A stretch of DNA of 64,000 nt from Flavobacterium sp. 245 (GTDB lineage Bacteria; Bacteroidota; Bacteroidia; Flavobacteriales; Flavobacteriaceae), in the NCBI RefSeq assembly GCF_004362055.1, contig NZ_SNXB01000012.1:62001-126000 (forward strand), in the 5' to 3' direction. Below the pieces are notes generated by a model. The model did not search any database. It saw only the letters and a list, made by a program, of their open reading frames with translations, and was not told the origin of the DNA. Shown piece by piece: positions 8,524-16,456 of this stretch. Both the position numbers and the translations under genes were made by a program. Every line of letters begins with the position of its first letter. The first letter of the stretch is position 1.

Positions 8524-8558
8524 TTGATGACCTTAAGCTTAAAATTTAAGGTCATCAA
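8524..8558. other. Perfect 13-bp hairpin between small genes
   Basis: TTGATGACCTTAA (8524-8536) pairs perfectly with TTAAGGTCATCAA (8546-8558). Neither side has a T-run, so it may be a processing or attenuation structure and not a simple terminator. The stem sequence CCTTAA is also in the terminator at 8118. Confidence 0.55.
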
Positions 8559-8571
8559 TTAAAAAACATTT

Positions 8572-8729
8572 AATTATCGGAAGATTAGGAACAACTGAAA
8601 TCATTTTACTACTTTTTGTTCTTTTACTGCTTTTTGGAGGAAAAAAAATCCAGAACTCATGAAAAAAGATTAAGTAATGGTTTAAAAGAATTTAAAAATG
8701 CAAAAGAAGGCAGCTCAAATAAAAAATGA
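8572..8729 (+). pseudogene. tatA: tatA-like gene with two frameshifts
   Basis: Read with two one-base corrections, this stretch encodes GRLGTTEIILL, a hydrophobic helix, FGGKKIPELM and GLSNGLKEFKNA, a clear TatA (Sec-independent export pore subunit) sequence. One C appears to be missing in the ATCC(C)AGAACTC stretch near 8650 and one G in the AAAAAAG(G)ATT stretch near 8668. There is also no ATG at the expected start. The functional tatA is presumably elsewhere in the chromosome. Sequencing error could explain the shifts but not the missing start. Confidence 0.72.
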
Positions 8730-8760
8730 TGCAGATAAATGAACCAAAAACTATATCGTT

Positions 8761-8920
8761 ATGAATTTCTTCTTCAAAACTTGTACAATCTCGTTTTTTC
8801 TAATCTTACTTGGTATTAAATTTAATTTTTAAATTTTTCCCAAAAGACACAAACAAAACACTCGGTATATTTATATTTACTCTTCTATATTTTTTTACAA
8901 GAAAAAAGTCTAAAAATTAA
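8761..8920 (+). pseudogene. Small membrane protein split by a frameshift
   Basis: The first frame from 8761 gives MNFFFKTCTISFFLILLG and stops near 8830. A second frame continues directly with FPKDTNKTLGIFIFTLLYFF and ends at the TAA at 8918. Together they look like one roughly 52-residue protein with two membrane segments, separated by a Pro-Lys-Asp loop, with a one-base indel in the A/T homopolymers around 8812-8830. Function is unknown; immunity is possible by position. Confidence 0.45.
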
Positions 8921-8938
8921 TATCCTTACTTAACATAT

Positions 8939-9568
8939 ATGAAATCTCCATTTATAAAGTGGTTAGTGCTTTCTTTTGTCTCAATTTTAATTGTTGAAAT
9001 TTTTAAAAAAGCAACACATTTTGATGATCTGTTTTACAACTCACTTTCAGAACAACTTACCTTTCAACAAGTCGAAAATTTACTTAGCTTTCAAAAAAAA
9101 TGGGAATGGGTTGGTTATGTATTCATACCTGTTTTTCTTTTAATCAAAACCAGCATAATTGCAACAATACTCTATATTGGTTTATTCTTCTCGCAAAAAG
9201 ATTTAAAATTTAGGAATCTTTGGGATATTGTCTTAAAAGCTGAATTCATTTTTTTGTTAGTTCCTGTTTTCAAAATAATTTGGTTTACTTTTTTTCAAAC
9301 CAATTATACTTTAGAATATGTTCAATATTTCTATCCGCTATCAGCTTTAAACATAGTTGGATATAAAGAACTGGAAACCTGGTTTATATACCCATTTCAA
9401 ACTCTTAATTTATTTGAACTTGCTTATATTGTCTATTTAGGATATCAAGTAGGGCAACTCACCAGCACGAATGCAGATCGTGGTCTAAAAATGGTGGGGT
9501 ATAGCTATGTACCGTCTTTATTACTTTGGGTAGTAACTATAATGTTTTTTACGCTTAATTATTCATAA
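8939..9568 (+). CDS. Polytopic membrane protein, unknown function
   Basis: A 209-residue protein with about five hydrophobic segments (near residues 8-20, 58-82, 100-122, 155-172 and 185-205). I recognise no family motif. It lies upstream of a small membrane protein, a thioredoxin-like protein and the peptidase-containing ABC exporter, all on the same strand with short gaps, so it probably belongs to the bacteriocin export or immunity operon. It could replace a missing accessory transport factor, but nothing in the sequence proves that. Confidence 0.8.
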   Translation: MKSPFIKWLVLSFVSILIVEIFKKATHFDDLFYNSLSEQLTFQQVENLLSFQKKWEWVGYVFIPVFLLIKTSIIATILYIGLFFSQKDLKFRNLWDIVLKAEFIFLLVPVFKIIWFTFFQTNYTLEYVQYFYPLSALNIVGYKELETWFIYPFQTLNLFELAYIVYLGYQVGQLTSTNADRGLKMVGYSYVPSLLLWVVTIMFFTLNYS

Positions 9569-9569
9569 A

Positions 9570-9737
9570 ATGGAACATTATAAGAAATTTTCGCTAATAA
9601 TCTATTCTCTAATTATTTTAATTCATACCATCCTCTATCTATTTTTTGATGAAAGTTTCAAATCTTTTTGCTTTGGTTCTATACCAATGATTCTTATGAT
9701 CATTGCTGTACTAATGAATAAATTAGAAAAAAAATGA
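9570..9737 (+). CDS. Small membrane protein, 55 aa
   Basis: The ATG at 9570 lies just after the stop of the previous gene, and the stop overlaps the next ATG as ATGA, both signs of a tightly packed operon. The protein has two hydrophobic segments separated by a short acidic and aromatic loop (FFDESFKSFCF) and ends in KLEKK. The family is unknown. Confidence 0.7.
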   Translation: MEHYKKFSLIIYSLIILIHTILYLFFDESFKSFCFGSIPMILMIIAVLMNKLEKK

Positions 9738-10255
9738 AAAAGTATCTAAAAATAATATTGGCATTAGCTTTTATAAGTATTCTTTCTTTTTTTGCCTATC
9801 AAATAATTACAAAAATAAATCACAAAAAAGAAGTAGCAGAGAACATCAAAACTATCCCTGAATTTATATATCAAAACATAAATGGAGGGAATTTTACCAA
9901 TAAAAATTTAAAAGAAGGTATTCCAAATTTGTTTGTTTACTTTAATAGTGAATGCGAATATTGCAACGAAGAAGCTAAGATTATTAAGCAAAATATTGAC
10001 AAATTCAAAAACATTCAACTCATTTTTGTTTCGCTTGAAAAACCACAACTCATCAAAATGTTTGCTGTAAAGCATCAACTTACGGCATATAATAACGTTC
10101 ATTTTTTATGTGACAGTAAAGTTACTTTTGCTACTACTTTTGATGTGAAGTCTTTGCCTTGTTTGGTTTTATACGACAAAAATCAAAAACTAATTGAAAA
10201 AATAAAAGGACAAACCAAAACCGAAATTCTTCTCAAAAAACTGACTTCAGAATAA
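9734..10255 (+). CDS. Membrane-anchored thioredoxin/TlpA-like protein
   Basis: This 173-residue protein has an N-terminal membrane anchor (residues about 6-24) and then a thioredoxin-like domain facing the periplasm. The redox motif is CEYC, preceded by the LFVYFNSE strand; the cis-Pro region is KSLPCLVLYD. It overlaps the upstream gene by four bases and ends six bases before the exporter gene. Since all three nearby peptide cores carry two Cys, a role in making or resolving their disulfides is a reasonable inference. TlpA-like proteins otherwise serve in cytochrome c maturation; no such genes are nearby. Confidence 0.8.
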   Translation: MKKYLKIILALAFISILSFFAYQIITKINHKKEVAENIKTIPEFIYQNINGGNFTNKNLKEGIPNLFVYFNSECEYCNEEAKIIKQNIDKFKNIQLIFVSLEKPQLIKMFAVKHQLTAYNNVHFLCDSKVTFATTFDVKSLPCLVLYDKNQKLIEKIKGQTKTEILLKKLTSE

Positions 10256-10261
10256 ACCACA

Positions 10262-12409
10262 ATGAACTTAAAGCATATCGAAAAAACACATACGCTACAA
10301 CTTGACCAATCAGATTGTGGTGTTGCTTGCTTAATAAGCATCATAAAACTTTATGACGGCAATAATGTTATCGAGAAAATCCGTGAACTAAGCGGCACAA
10401 CCAAACAGGGCACAACCATGTTGGGTCTGTATCAAGCTGCCAACAAGCTAGGTTTTACCGCCGAGGGGTGCGAAGCAGATACTCAGGCTCTTATAGATCA
10501 CAAAGAACCCGTCATTCTTCATGTTTTAATAGAAAACCAACTCAAACATTATGTAGTTTGCTATGAGTATGATGAAACAAAGGGTTTCTTAATTGGCGAC
10601 CCTGGAAAAGGTGTTCTCTATTTATCAAAAAATGAATTAGAAAAAATTTGGGTTTCAAAAACCTGTCTTACTCTTAAGCCAAATGAAACTTTTGTTAAAG
10701 AAAAAGAAGAAAGAAATACGCAACGAAAATGGTTTTTAGAAATCATAAAAGAAGATTACAAGCTTTTATGGATTAGTATTTTATTAGGTGTATTTGTTGC
10801 CGGCCTGGGAATGGCGATGTCTCTTTTTTCGCAGAAACTAATTGATGATATTTTGCCCTCTCATAATATTAAAAAATTAATTTCAGGAATTGGGTTATTG
10901 TCTATTTTATTATTGGCAAGAGTAGGAATTGCTGTATTGAGAGAATTCTTTTTATTACAGCAATCCAAAGATTTTAACAACAGGATCAACAATCAGTTTT
11001 TCGATTCACTTTTGCATTTGCCAAAACCATTCTTTGATACTAGAAAAATTGGAGAACTGGTCGCTCGATTAAATGACACGCAACGTATACAGAGCGTTAT
11101 AAAAACGCTAACGAGTTCTTTGGTAATTGATGTTTTGGTTGCTCTAATTTCATTAAGTTTTTTATTCAGCTATTCCTGGAAACTAGGGTTAATTTCATTT
11201 CTAAGTTTACCTATTTACTTTTTTATAATTTACAGAATTAATAAAAAAATCATTAATGCGCAAAAAGAAGTAATGCAAAGTTATGCTTTCAACGAAGCCA
11301 ATTACATCAATACTATTCAAGGAATTTCAACTATAAAAAATCATAATAAACAAGAAATTTTCAGCAAAGCAAACAATGTAATTTTCGCTAATTTTCAAGA
11401 CAAAATATTCAATCTTGGAAAGATACACATCACACTTTCCTGGCAGTCAGGCTTAGCGAGTGTTATATTTCTAATTGGCATTTTAATTTATACATCAATA
11501 CAAGTTTTTAATAAGGAAATAAAAACGGGAGAGCTAATTTCTATTTTAGGGATTGTTGGTTCGTTATTACCGTCTATTGCTAATCTGGCTTTGATTGCAA
11601 TTCCAATTAATGAAGCCAAAATTGCTTTTAACCGAATGTATGAATTTACATCTATTGAAAAAGAAAAAAAAGAAGGATTTGAAATTTCAAAAATTGAGCA
11701 AATCTCTATTCAAAATCTTTCCTTTCGTTTTGCAGGAAGAAGCGAGTTATTCAACAATGTAAATATTGAAATCAACAGAGGGCAGTTTATTGCTATTGTT
11801 GGTGAAAGTGGTAGCGGAAAGAGCACTTTAGGTCAAATATTACAACGATTTTATAATTTCGAAAACGGAAATATCATTATAAACAACGAACACCAACTTT
11901 CAGAAATTAAACTGGAAAACTATAGAAACCTAATCGGTGTCATTCCGCAAGAAATAACTATTTTTAATGGTAATGTTGTTGATAATATTTTGCTTGGAGC
12001 CACTGCTACTCCAGAAAATTTAATAGAATTTATTAAACATTATGGTTTTGATCACTATTTCGATCAACTCCCACAAGGAATGGGAACAATTTTAGGAGAA
12101 GAAGGAATAAATTTATCTGGCGGACAAAAGCAAATTATTGCTTTAGCCAGAGTCTTACACAAAAAACCGCAATTTCTAATACTGGATGAAGCAACCGCTG
12201 CAATGGATAGAAACACAGAGAATTTTACAATGGATTTATTTCAAAAAATAAAAACAAATTGTTCCATATTTTTTATTTCCCACCGTTTAAACATGCTAAA
12301 AAACGTTGCAGACCCTATTTATGTCTTAAAAGACAAAACAATAACGCATTCTGGTAATCATGAAGATTTAATGAAATCTTCTAATTTTTACAGTGAGTAC
12401 TGGAACTAG
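10262..12409 (+). CDS. Peptidase-containing ABC exporter for double-glycine peptides
   Basis: A 715-residue protein with three parts. Residues 1-140 are a C39 peptidase with the catalytic Cys in QSDCGVAC and the His and Asp in HYVV and GDPGKG. The middle has about six membrane helices. The C-terminal ATPase domain has Walker A GESGSGKST, signature NLSGGQ, Walker B FLILDEATAAMD and the switch His in ISHR. Such proteins cut leaders after Gly-Gly and export the core, so this is the expected processor of the peptides at 7675 and 7909. No HlyD-type adaptor or outer-membrane channel gene is next to it; in Gram-negative systems these are normally needed and may be elsewhere. Confidence 0.95.
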   Translation: MNLKHIEKTHTLQLDQSDCGVACLISIIKLYDGNNVIEKIRELSGTTKQGTTMLGLYQAANKLGFTAEGCEADTQALIDHKEPVILHVLIENQLKHYVVCYEYDETKGFLIGDPGKGVLYLSKNELEKIWVSKTCLTLKPNETFVKEKEERNTQRKWFLEIIKEDYKLLWISILLGVFVAGLGMAMSLFSQKLIDDILPSHNIKKLISGIGLLSILLLARVGIAVLREFFLLQQSKDFNNRINNQFFDSLLHLPKPFFDTRKIGELVARLNDTQRIQSVIKTLTSSLVIDVLVALISLSFLFSYSWKLGLISFLSLPIYFFIIYRINKKIINAQKEVMQSYAFNEANYINTIQGISTIKNHNKQEIFSKANNVIFANFQDKIFNLGKIHITLSWQSGLASVIFLIGILIYTSIQVFNKEIKTGELISILGIVGSLLPSIANLALIAIPINEAKIAFNRMYEFTSIEKEKKEGFEISKIEQISIQNLSFRFAGRSELFNNVNIEINRGQFIAIVGESGSGKSTLGQILQRFYNFENGNIIINNEHQLSEIKLENYRNLIGVIPQEITIFNGNVVDNILLGATATPENLIEFIKHYGFDHYFDQLPQGMGTILGEEGINLSGGQKQIIALARVLHKKPQFLILDEATAAMDRNTENFTMDLFQKIKTNCSIFFISHRLNMLKNVADPIYVLKDKTITHSGNHEDLMKSSNFYSEYWN

Positions 12410-12564
12410 AATAAAACAGATTGCTATGGTTAATGCTAAAACTCAAGTTTGGTAAAAAAAGACTAAAAAAAAAATTAAATATAATTTCTCCCACACTTCC
12501 TCTTCTACTAAATATCTGGAGTGGATATATAAATAAAATTAAGATGCTAAGGCTATAACTTTAT

Positions 12565-12610
12565 TATAATCTTCTATTAACTTGTTAAATAATTGTATGC
12601 TTCCCGCTAG
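12565..12610 (+). repeat. tRNA-3'-end-like scar arm (copy 2 of 4)
   Basis: The sequence TTAAATAATTGTATGCTTCCCGCTAG matches the arms at 6403, 21698 (inverted) and 60283 (inverted). It abuts a CCCGCTA acceptor-like end. It lies in the 12410-12939 gap, which holds no supportable gene other than these scars. Confidence 0.5.
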
Positions 12611-12696
12611 TGAACAAAAAGAATTTATTGAATTTAAATTTCACTCAAATTCTTTAAATCCTCCAACAAAAGGTTCGGATTTTGTACCGTTAAGGT

Positions 12697-12780
12697 CCCG
12701 CTACATAATAAAATAACAGATTTAAATAAAATCTTGAGAGGAAATCTTCAGATTGATTACCAGCTTGTCTTAGTAGCGGG
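12697..12780. other. Short segment flanked by perfect inverted CCCGCTAC sites, orientation B
   Basis: CCCGCTAC (12697-12704) and GTAGCGGG (12773-12780) are perfect inverted copies. The 68 bases between them are the reverse complement of the related inner segment at 951-1031, with one gap. The outer flanks on both sides match the first copy in the same direction, so only the inner part is flipped. Confidence 0.65.
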
Positions 12781-12919
12781 AACAGGACACTAACCTGCAT
12801 CTGGCAGACCTTATTTAATCATACGAAATCAAACGACGACTAACTAATTATCCAATTCAAATAAACGCCCACTCTATCAAGCCTCCCATTCACCGGCCAA
12901 AATCAAAATATAACAATCT
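12773..12919 (+). repeat. att-like direct repeat, copy 2 of 3
   Basis: Begins GTAGCGGGAACAGGAC and keeps the ACGAAATCAAACGACGAC, ATTCAAATAAACGCC and CCGGCCAAAA landmarks seen at 1033 and 49483. The minus strand reads as a T-arm and acceptor end (GTCCTGTTCCCGCTAC) of an initiator-like tRNA. Confidence 0.6.
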
Positions 12920-12939
12920 TAAAATAATGATAAATTTCT

Positions 12940-13068
12940 ATGGTCAATTTGCGAAAGCGGCTTTATGACAAAGAGAACAGGAATGTATGGGGACTTTTTA
13001 GGCTGAACGAATTATCCGCACTGCAGAAATACAATAAAACTGTAATAGACCTTAAAAAGAAAAAATAA
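12940..13068 (+). CDS. Small ORF of 42 aa, possible gene remnant
   Basis: The frame starts at an ATG at 12940 and encodes a basic peptide with RNVWGLFRLNEL in the middle and a poly-Lys end. It follows an att-like scar and precedes an unassigned 180-base stretch. It could be the broken end of a larger gene. I do not recognise it. Confidence 0.3.
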   Translation: MVNLRKRLYDKENRNVWGLFRLNELSALQKYNKTVIDLKKKK

Positions 13069-13250
13069 TATAAGTCCTGCCTCGAAAATGCATGTTGTGT
13101 TGGAATCGAAGGCATCCTTCGCATTATCGTTTCAGAGACATGAGGTGTAATTTGTCTAAAACCATGTAATTTCACAGATTTTATTAATTATTCATCGAAA
13201 AGAGACTAACGCTACAAAAAGAACTTAAAGAAATTACTTAAGAGAAGTAG

Positions 13251-13307
13251 TCCGTTAATACAAGAATTTAATCCGTTAATACAAGAACTCGACCGTTAAC
13301 TACTTTG
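13251..13307 (+). promoter_or_regulatory. LytTR-type triple direct repeat 2 (coiled-coil gene)
   Basis: TCCGTTAAT at 13251 and again at 13272 both match the LytTR consensus in all nine positions, with a 12-base spacer. ACCGTTAAC follows at 13292. The site ends in ACTACTTTG, resembling a flavobacterial -7 box, 90 bases upstream of the start at 13397. This is the best-conserved of the four copies. Confidence 0.72.
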
Positions 13308-13396
13308 CGATTGGAACCGTGTAAAAAAATAACATAAATTCATCATTAAATTTTAACAAAAGGAACCTTAATTTCATATTAACTAAATAACAAATT

Positions 13397-13825
13397 ATGA
13401 GGATGACAAGAAAAGTCGTTTTATTTATCAGCCTTTTGGCCACATCACAGCAATTTTTTGCACAGCAAACGATTCAAGATAAGCAAAATGAAGAAACTGC
13501 CTTCAAAAAAATTGAAGTTGACAAGCAATTGAATGAATTAGATAAAAAACAAAATGAATTAAAGAAAGCTGAGAGAAAGGCCAAAAATTACAAGGGAAAA
13601 ATTGAAAGTGCTCAAAATAATATTGAAAAAATCAAAAAGAAAATAAATTCTAAATTAGAAAAAAATCAAAAGTTAAAAAATGAAATAGAAAATCATAAGA
13701 TTCCTGATGACAAAATTTATAAAGCGGAAATCAAATCAAAAGAGCAGGAACTTGAAATTTTGAAACTTCAATCAAAATTAAGCGAACAACAAAAAGATTT
13801 AAATGAAATTTTAGATTCAAATTAG
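13397..13825 (+). CDS. Secreted coiled-coil protein, unknown function
   Basis: A 142-residue protein with a clear signal peptide (basic start, VVLFISLLATS helix, FAQQ cleavage region). The mature part is a long charged coiled coil dominated by Lys, Glu, Gln and Asn, with heptad-like Leu/Ile spacing throughout. Similar small periplasmic coiled-coil proteins are common in Flavobacteria, with no known role. It stands alone, controlled by a LytTR-type site 90 bases upstream, and ends before a bidirectional terminator. Co-regulation with the bacteriocin-like genes suggests a function at the cell surface during the same response; this is inference. Confidence 0.82.
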   Translation: MRMTRKVVLFISLLATSQQFFAQQTIQDKQNEETAFKKIEVDKQLNELDKKQNELKKAERKAKNYKGKIESAQNNIEKIKKKINSKLEKNQKLKNEIENHKIPDDKIYKAEIKSKEQELEILKLQSKLSEQQKDLNEILDSN

Positions 13826-13875
13826 GTCCTTTTACTTTATTCTGAGAAAAAAATATCAGGGTTAAACCATAAAAT

Positions 13876-13902
13876 AGAAGAGGCAGTTCCACTGCCTCTT
13901 CT
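13876..13902. terminator. Bidirectional terminator between convergent genes
   Basis: A 12-bp perfect stem (AGAAGAGGCAGT with ACTGCCTCTTCT) and a TCC loop. It lies between the coiled-coil gene (plus) and the GH31 gene (minus). Confidence 0.85.
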
Positions 13903-13942
13903 CATTCTACAATAAATTGGTAATAAATGTGGTTTTGGTTAA

Positions 13943-16342
13943 TTACTCTCCGCTGATATACAGGTCCGTAAATTCTTTATCAACAATTAACAAATGATTT
14001 TCCTGAAAAGCAATGTTGTCAAATTCAATTTTTTCATTGTCAATTCGGATTTCTTTTACTTTAAAAGGCAAACCAATTAGATTGATTCTATATTTACTAT
14101 AAGGTGTGTCGTATTTACCTTCTTTATGCAATTGAATAATCAGTTCTTTTTCTTTTCCTATTGTTCTAAATGATAAATAGCTGTAACGCCCTTTTTTATA
14201 ATCATAACCGTCTTGTGCATCTTCATAAACTACTGATTTTTCTTTCCCGATTTTAAAATACAAATCAAGTGTCAATTCATCAAATTCAAGCTCGCCAACA
14301 TATTGCTGAACCGGATATTTTGGAATAATAGCTCCTGCTTTGACAAAAACCGGAATCTCATCAAATTTGGTATCAACCCAAACTTCTCTTCCTCCTACAG
14401 TAAACTCATTTGTCCAATAGTTGTACCATTCACCTCTTGGAATATACATACGCCTGCCTACAGCATTAGGTTCAAGAATAGGGCAAACCAATATTTGATT
14501 CCCAAAGATAAATTCATCATTTCGATAATGTGTTTGTGTATCTTCCTGATCGTAGTAAACCAATGGCTTTAACATCGGTACACCTTCTTCAATATATTGC
14601 CAGAACATGGTATATAAATAAGGCAATAACTGATAACGAAGGCTAACGAATTTTCTGGTAATGTCGATGACTTCTTCATCAAAAGCCCAAGGTTCCTGAT
14701 TGCCATGATCTCCGGAAGAATGCGTTCTGCAGAAAGGATGAAAAACTCCAAGTTGAATCCAACGAGCATATAAATCGCCTGTAGGCTGTTCCGCAAACCC
14801 ACCGATATCAGAACCTGTGAAACCCATACCTGAAATACACATACGCTGCACCTGAATATTGGCAATCCATAAATGTTCCCAGGTTGCAACGTTATCGCCT
14901 GTCCAGGACGATGTATAACGCTGTGCCCCTGAATAGGCTGATCTTGTGATTACAAAAGGACGTTTTGGGTATGCAAAACGTTTTACACCATGATACGTTG
15001 CTCTTGCCATTTGCGTTCCGTAAATATTATGCGCCTTTCTATGACTGCAAGGATTTCCGTCGTAATCATGACGAACATCCATTGGGAAAGTTTTATTTGG
15101 AACCTCCATTACAGCAGGTTCGTTCATATCATTCCATACGCCTTTTACGCCAATATCTGAAATTAATTCTTTAAATAACCCTGCCCACCATTCTCTGACT
15201 ACAGGATTTGTATAATCTGGAAAATTACATTCTCCTGGCCAGACTTTTCCCTTCATGTAAGGGCCATCGGCTCTCTTGCAGAAATAATCTTTCTCTAAGG
15301 CTTCTTTGTAAACCCAATAATCTTTATCGATTTTAATTCCCGGATCGATGATTACGACCGTTTTAAAACCGTCTTCGGCTAATTCAGCCACCATCTTTTT
15401 AGGGTCTGGAAAATATTCCTTATTCCAGGTAAAACATCGAAAGCCTTCCATATAATCAATATCCAGATAAATGGCATCACACGGAATTTTAAGTTTTCTA
15501 AATTTCGAAGTGATTTCTTTTACTTTGCTTTCCGGATAGTAACTCCATTTACATTGGTGATAACCTAAAACCCAAAGCGGCGGTAATTCTGGCTTACCCG
15601 TTAAATCGGTATAAGTGGTTACTACATCCTGCATTTGAGGGCCATAAATAAAATAATAATTCATTTCACCACCTTCTGCCCAAAAACTGGCAACATTTCT
15701 TCTTTCCTGACAAAAATCAAAGGAAGTTCTAAAAGTGTTGTCAAAGAAAATACCGTACGATTGTTTGTTATGCAAACCAATGTAAAATGGCACTACTTTA
15801 TATAATGGCTCCTGATCTTTTTGAAAAGCATATTGGTCAGTGGCAAAGTTTTCTACCCTTTTGCCTTTTAAATTCATTTGCGTGGCCTTGTCTCCAAGAC
15901 CGTAAAAACATTCTCCATCTTTAGAAGATTTACTCATTTTTACAATGTTTCCACCATACTCATAACTCTCTTCCCAATGAAAACCAAGTTCATCTTCCAA
16001 AATCAAAAGATCATCTAAATCGTAAATGGATAAACGAAGATCTAGTTTTTGAATTTTGAATTTTACTTTACTGGTTTTTACCTCAAAGCAAGTTTCTTCT
16101 TCTGTAAGTTTTAGAAAATTATAACCGTGAAGCTGGGATTTATCAATTGCATACGAAAAGTCATTACTGAAATAACCTTTTGTGGTGAAACGAAAGCGTA
16201 TTAAACTGTCTCTTAAGACTGTGACTTTTAAAATTACATTATTGTCTGTATTAAAAAAAATAGAATCGCCCTCTTGTTCATAGCTGACAATTTTTGATGG
16301 ATATAAATTGCCTTTATATTCTAATGATGTGTTTGTAATCAT
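13943..16342 (-). CDS. Alpha-glucosidase, glycoside hydrolase family 31
   Basis: A 799-residue GH31 enzyme with the usual order: N-terminal beta-sandwich (to about 230), a (beta/alpha)8 barrel, then proximal and distal beta domains. The nucleophile region is GVWNDMNEPA and the acid/base region is SSWTGDN. Other family marks are YHQCKWSYY and the GSDIGGF block. No signal peptide is present, so it should act in the cytoplasm, releasing glucose from alpha-glucans. It is the last gene of a minus-strand glg operon, 114 bases after glgB, which fits turnover of glycogen or maltodextrin. The start ATG at 16342 begins MITNTSLEYKGNLYPSK and looks natural. Confidence 0.93.
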   Translation of the reverse strand: MITNTSLEYKGNLYPSKIVSYEQEGDSIFFNTDNNVILKVTVLRDSLIRFRFTTKGYFSNDFSYAIDKSQLHGYNFLKLTEEETCFEVKTSKVKFKIQKLDLRLSIYDLDDLLILEDELGFHWEESYEYGGNIVKMSKSSKDGECFYGLGDKATQMNLKGKRVENFATDQYAFQKDQEPLYKVVPFYIGLHNKQSYGIFFDNTFRTSFDFCQERRNVASFWAEGGEMNYYFIYGPQMQDVVTTYTDLTGKPELPPLWVLGYHQCKWSYYPESKVKEITSKFRKLKIPCDAIYLDIDYMEGFRCFTWNKEYFPDPKKMVAELAEDGFKTVVIIDPGIKIDKDYWVYKEALEKDYFCKRADGPYMKGKVWPGECNFPDYTNPVVREWWAGLFKELISDIGVKGVWNDMNEPAVMEVPNKTFPMDVRHDYDGNPCSHRKAHNIYGTQMARATYHGVKRFAYPKRPFVITRSAYSGAQRYTSSWTGDNVATWEHLWIANIQVQRMCISGMGFTGSDIGGFAEQPTGDLYARWIQLGVFHPFCRTHSSGDHGNQEPWAFDEEVIDITRKFVSLRYQLLPYLYTMFWQYIEEGVPMLKPLVYYDQEDTQTHYRNDEFIFGNQILVCPILEPNAVGRRMYIPRGEWYNYWTNEFTVGGREVWVDTKFDEIPVFVKAGAIIPKYPVQQYVGELEFDELTLDLYFKIGKEKSVVYEDAQDGYDYKKGRYSYLSFRTIGKEKELIIQLHKEGKYDTPYSKYRINLIGLPFKVKEIRIDNEKIEFDNIAFQENHLLIVDKEFTDLYISGE

Positions 16343-16456
16343 ATTGTGATATTAATTATTTTAACTCTTACTGTATTTCAACATAATGGTTATATAATTG
16401 AAAATAGCTCTTGTGTATTCTAATAAAATGGTCTTGTATAAATTAAAACTTCAATT

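Noticed and set aside
12963..13175. ORF of 70 aa on the minus strand
   Set aside because: No family resemblance, unlikely composition, and overlap with another weak ORF; neither frame is convincing.
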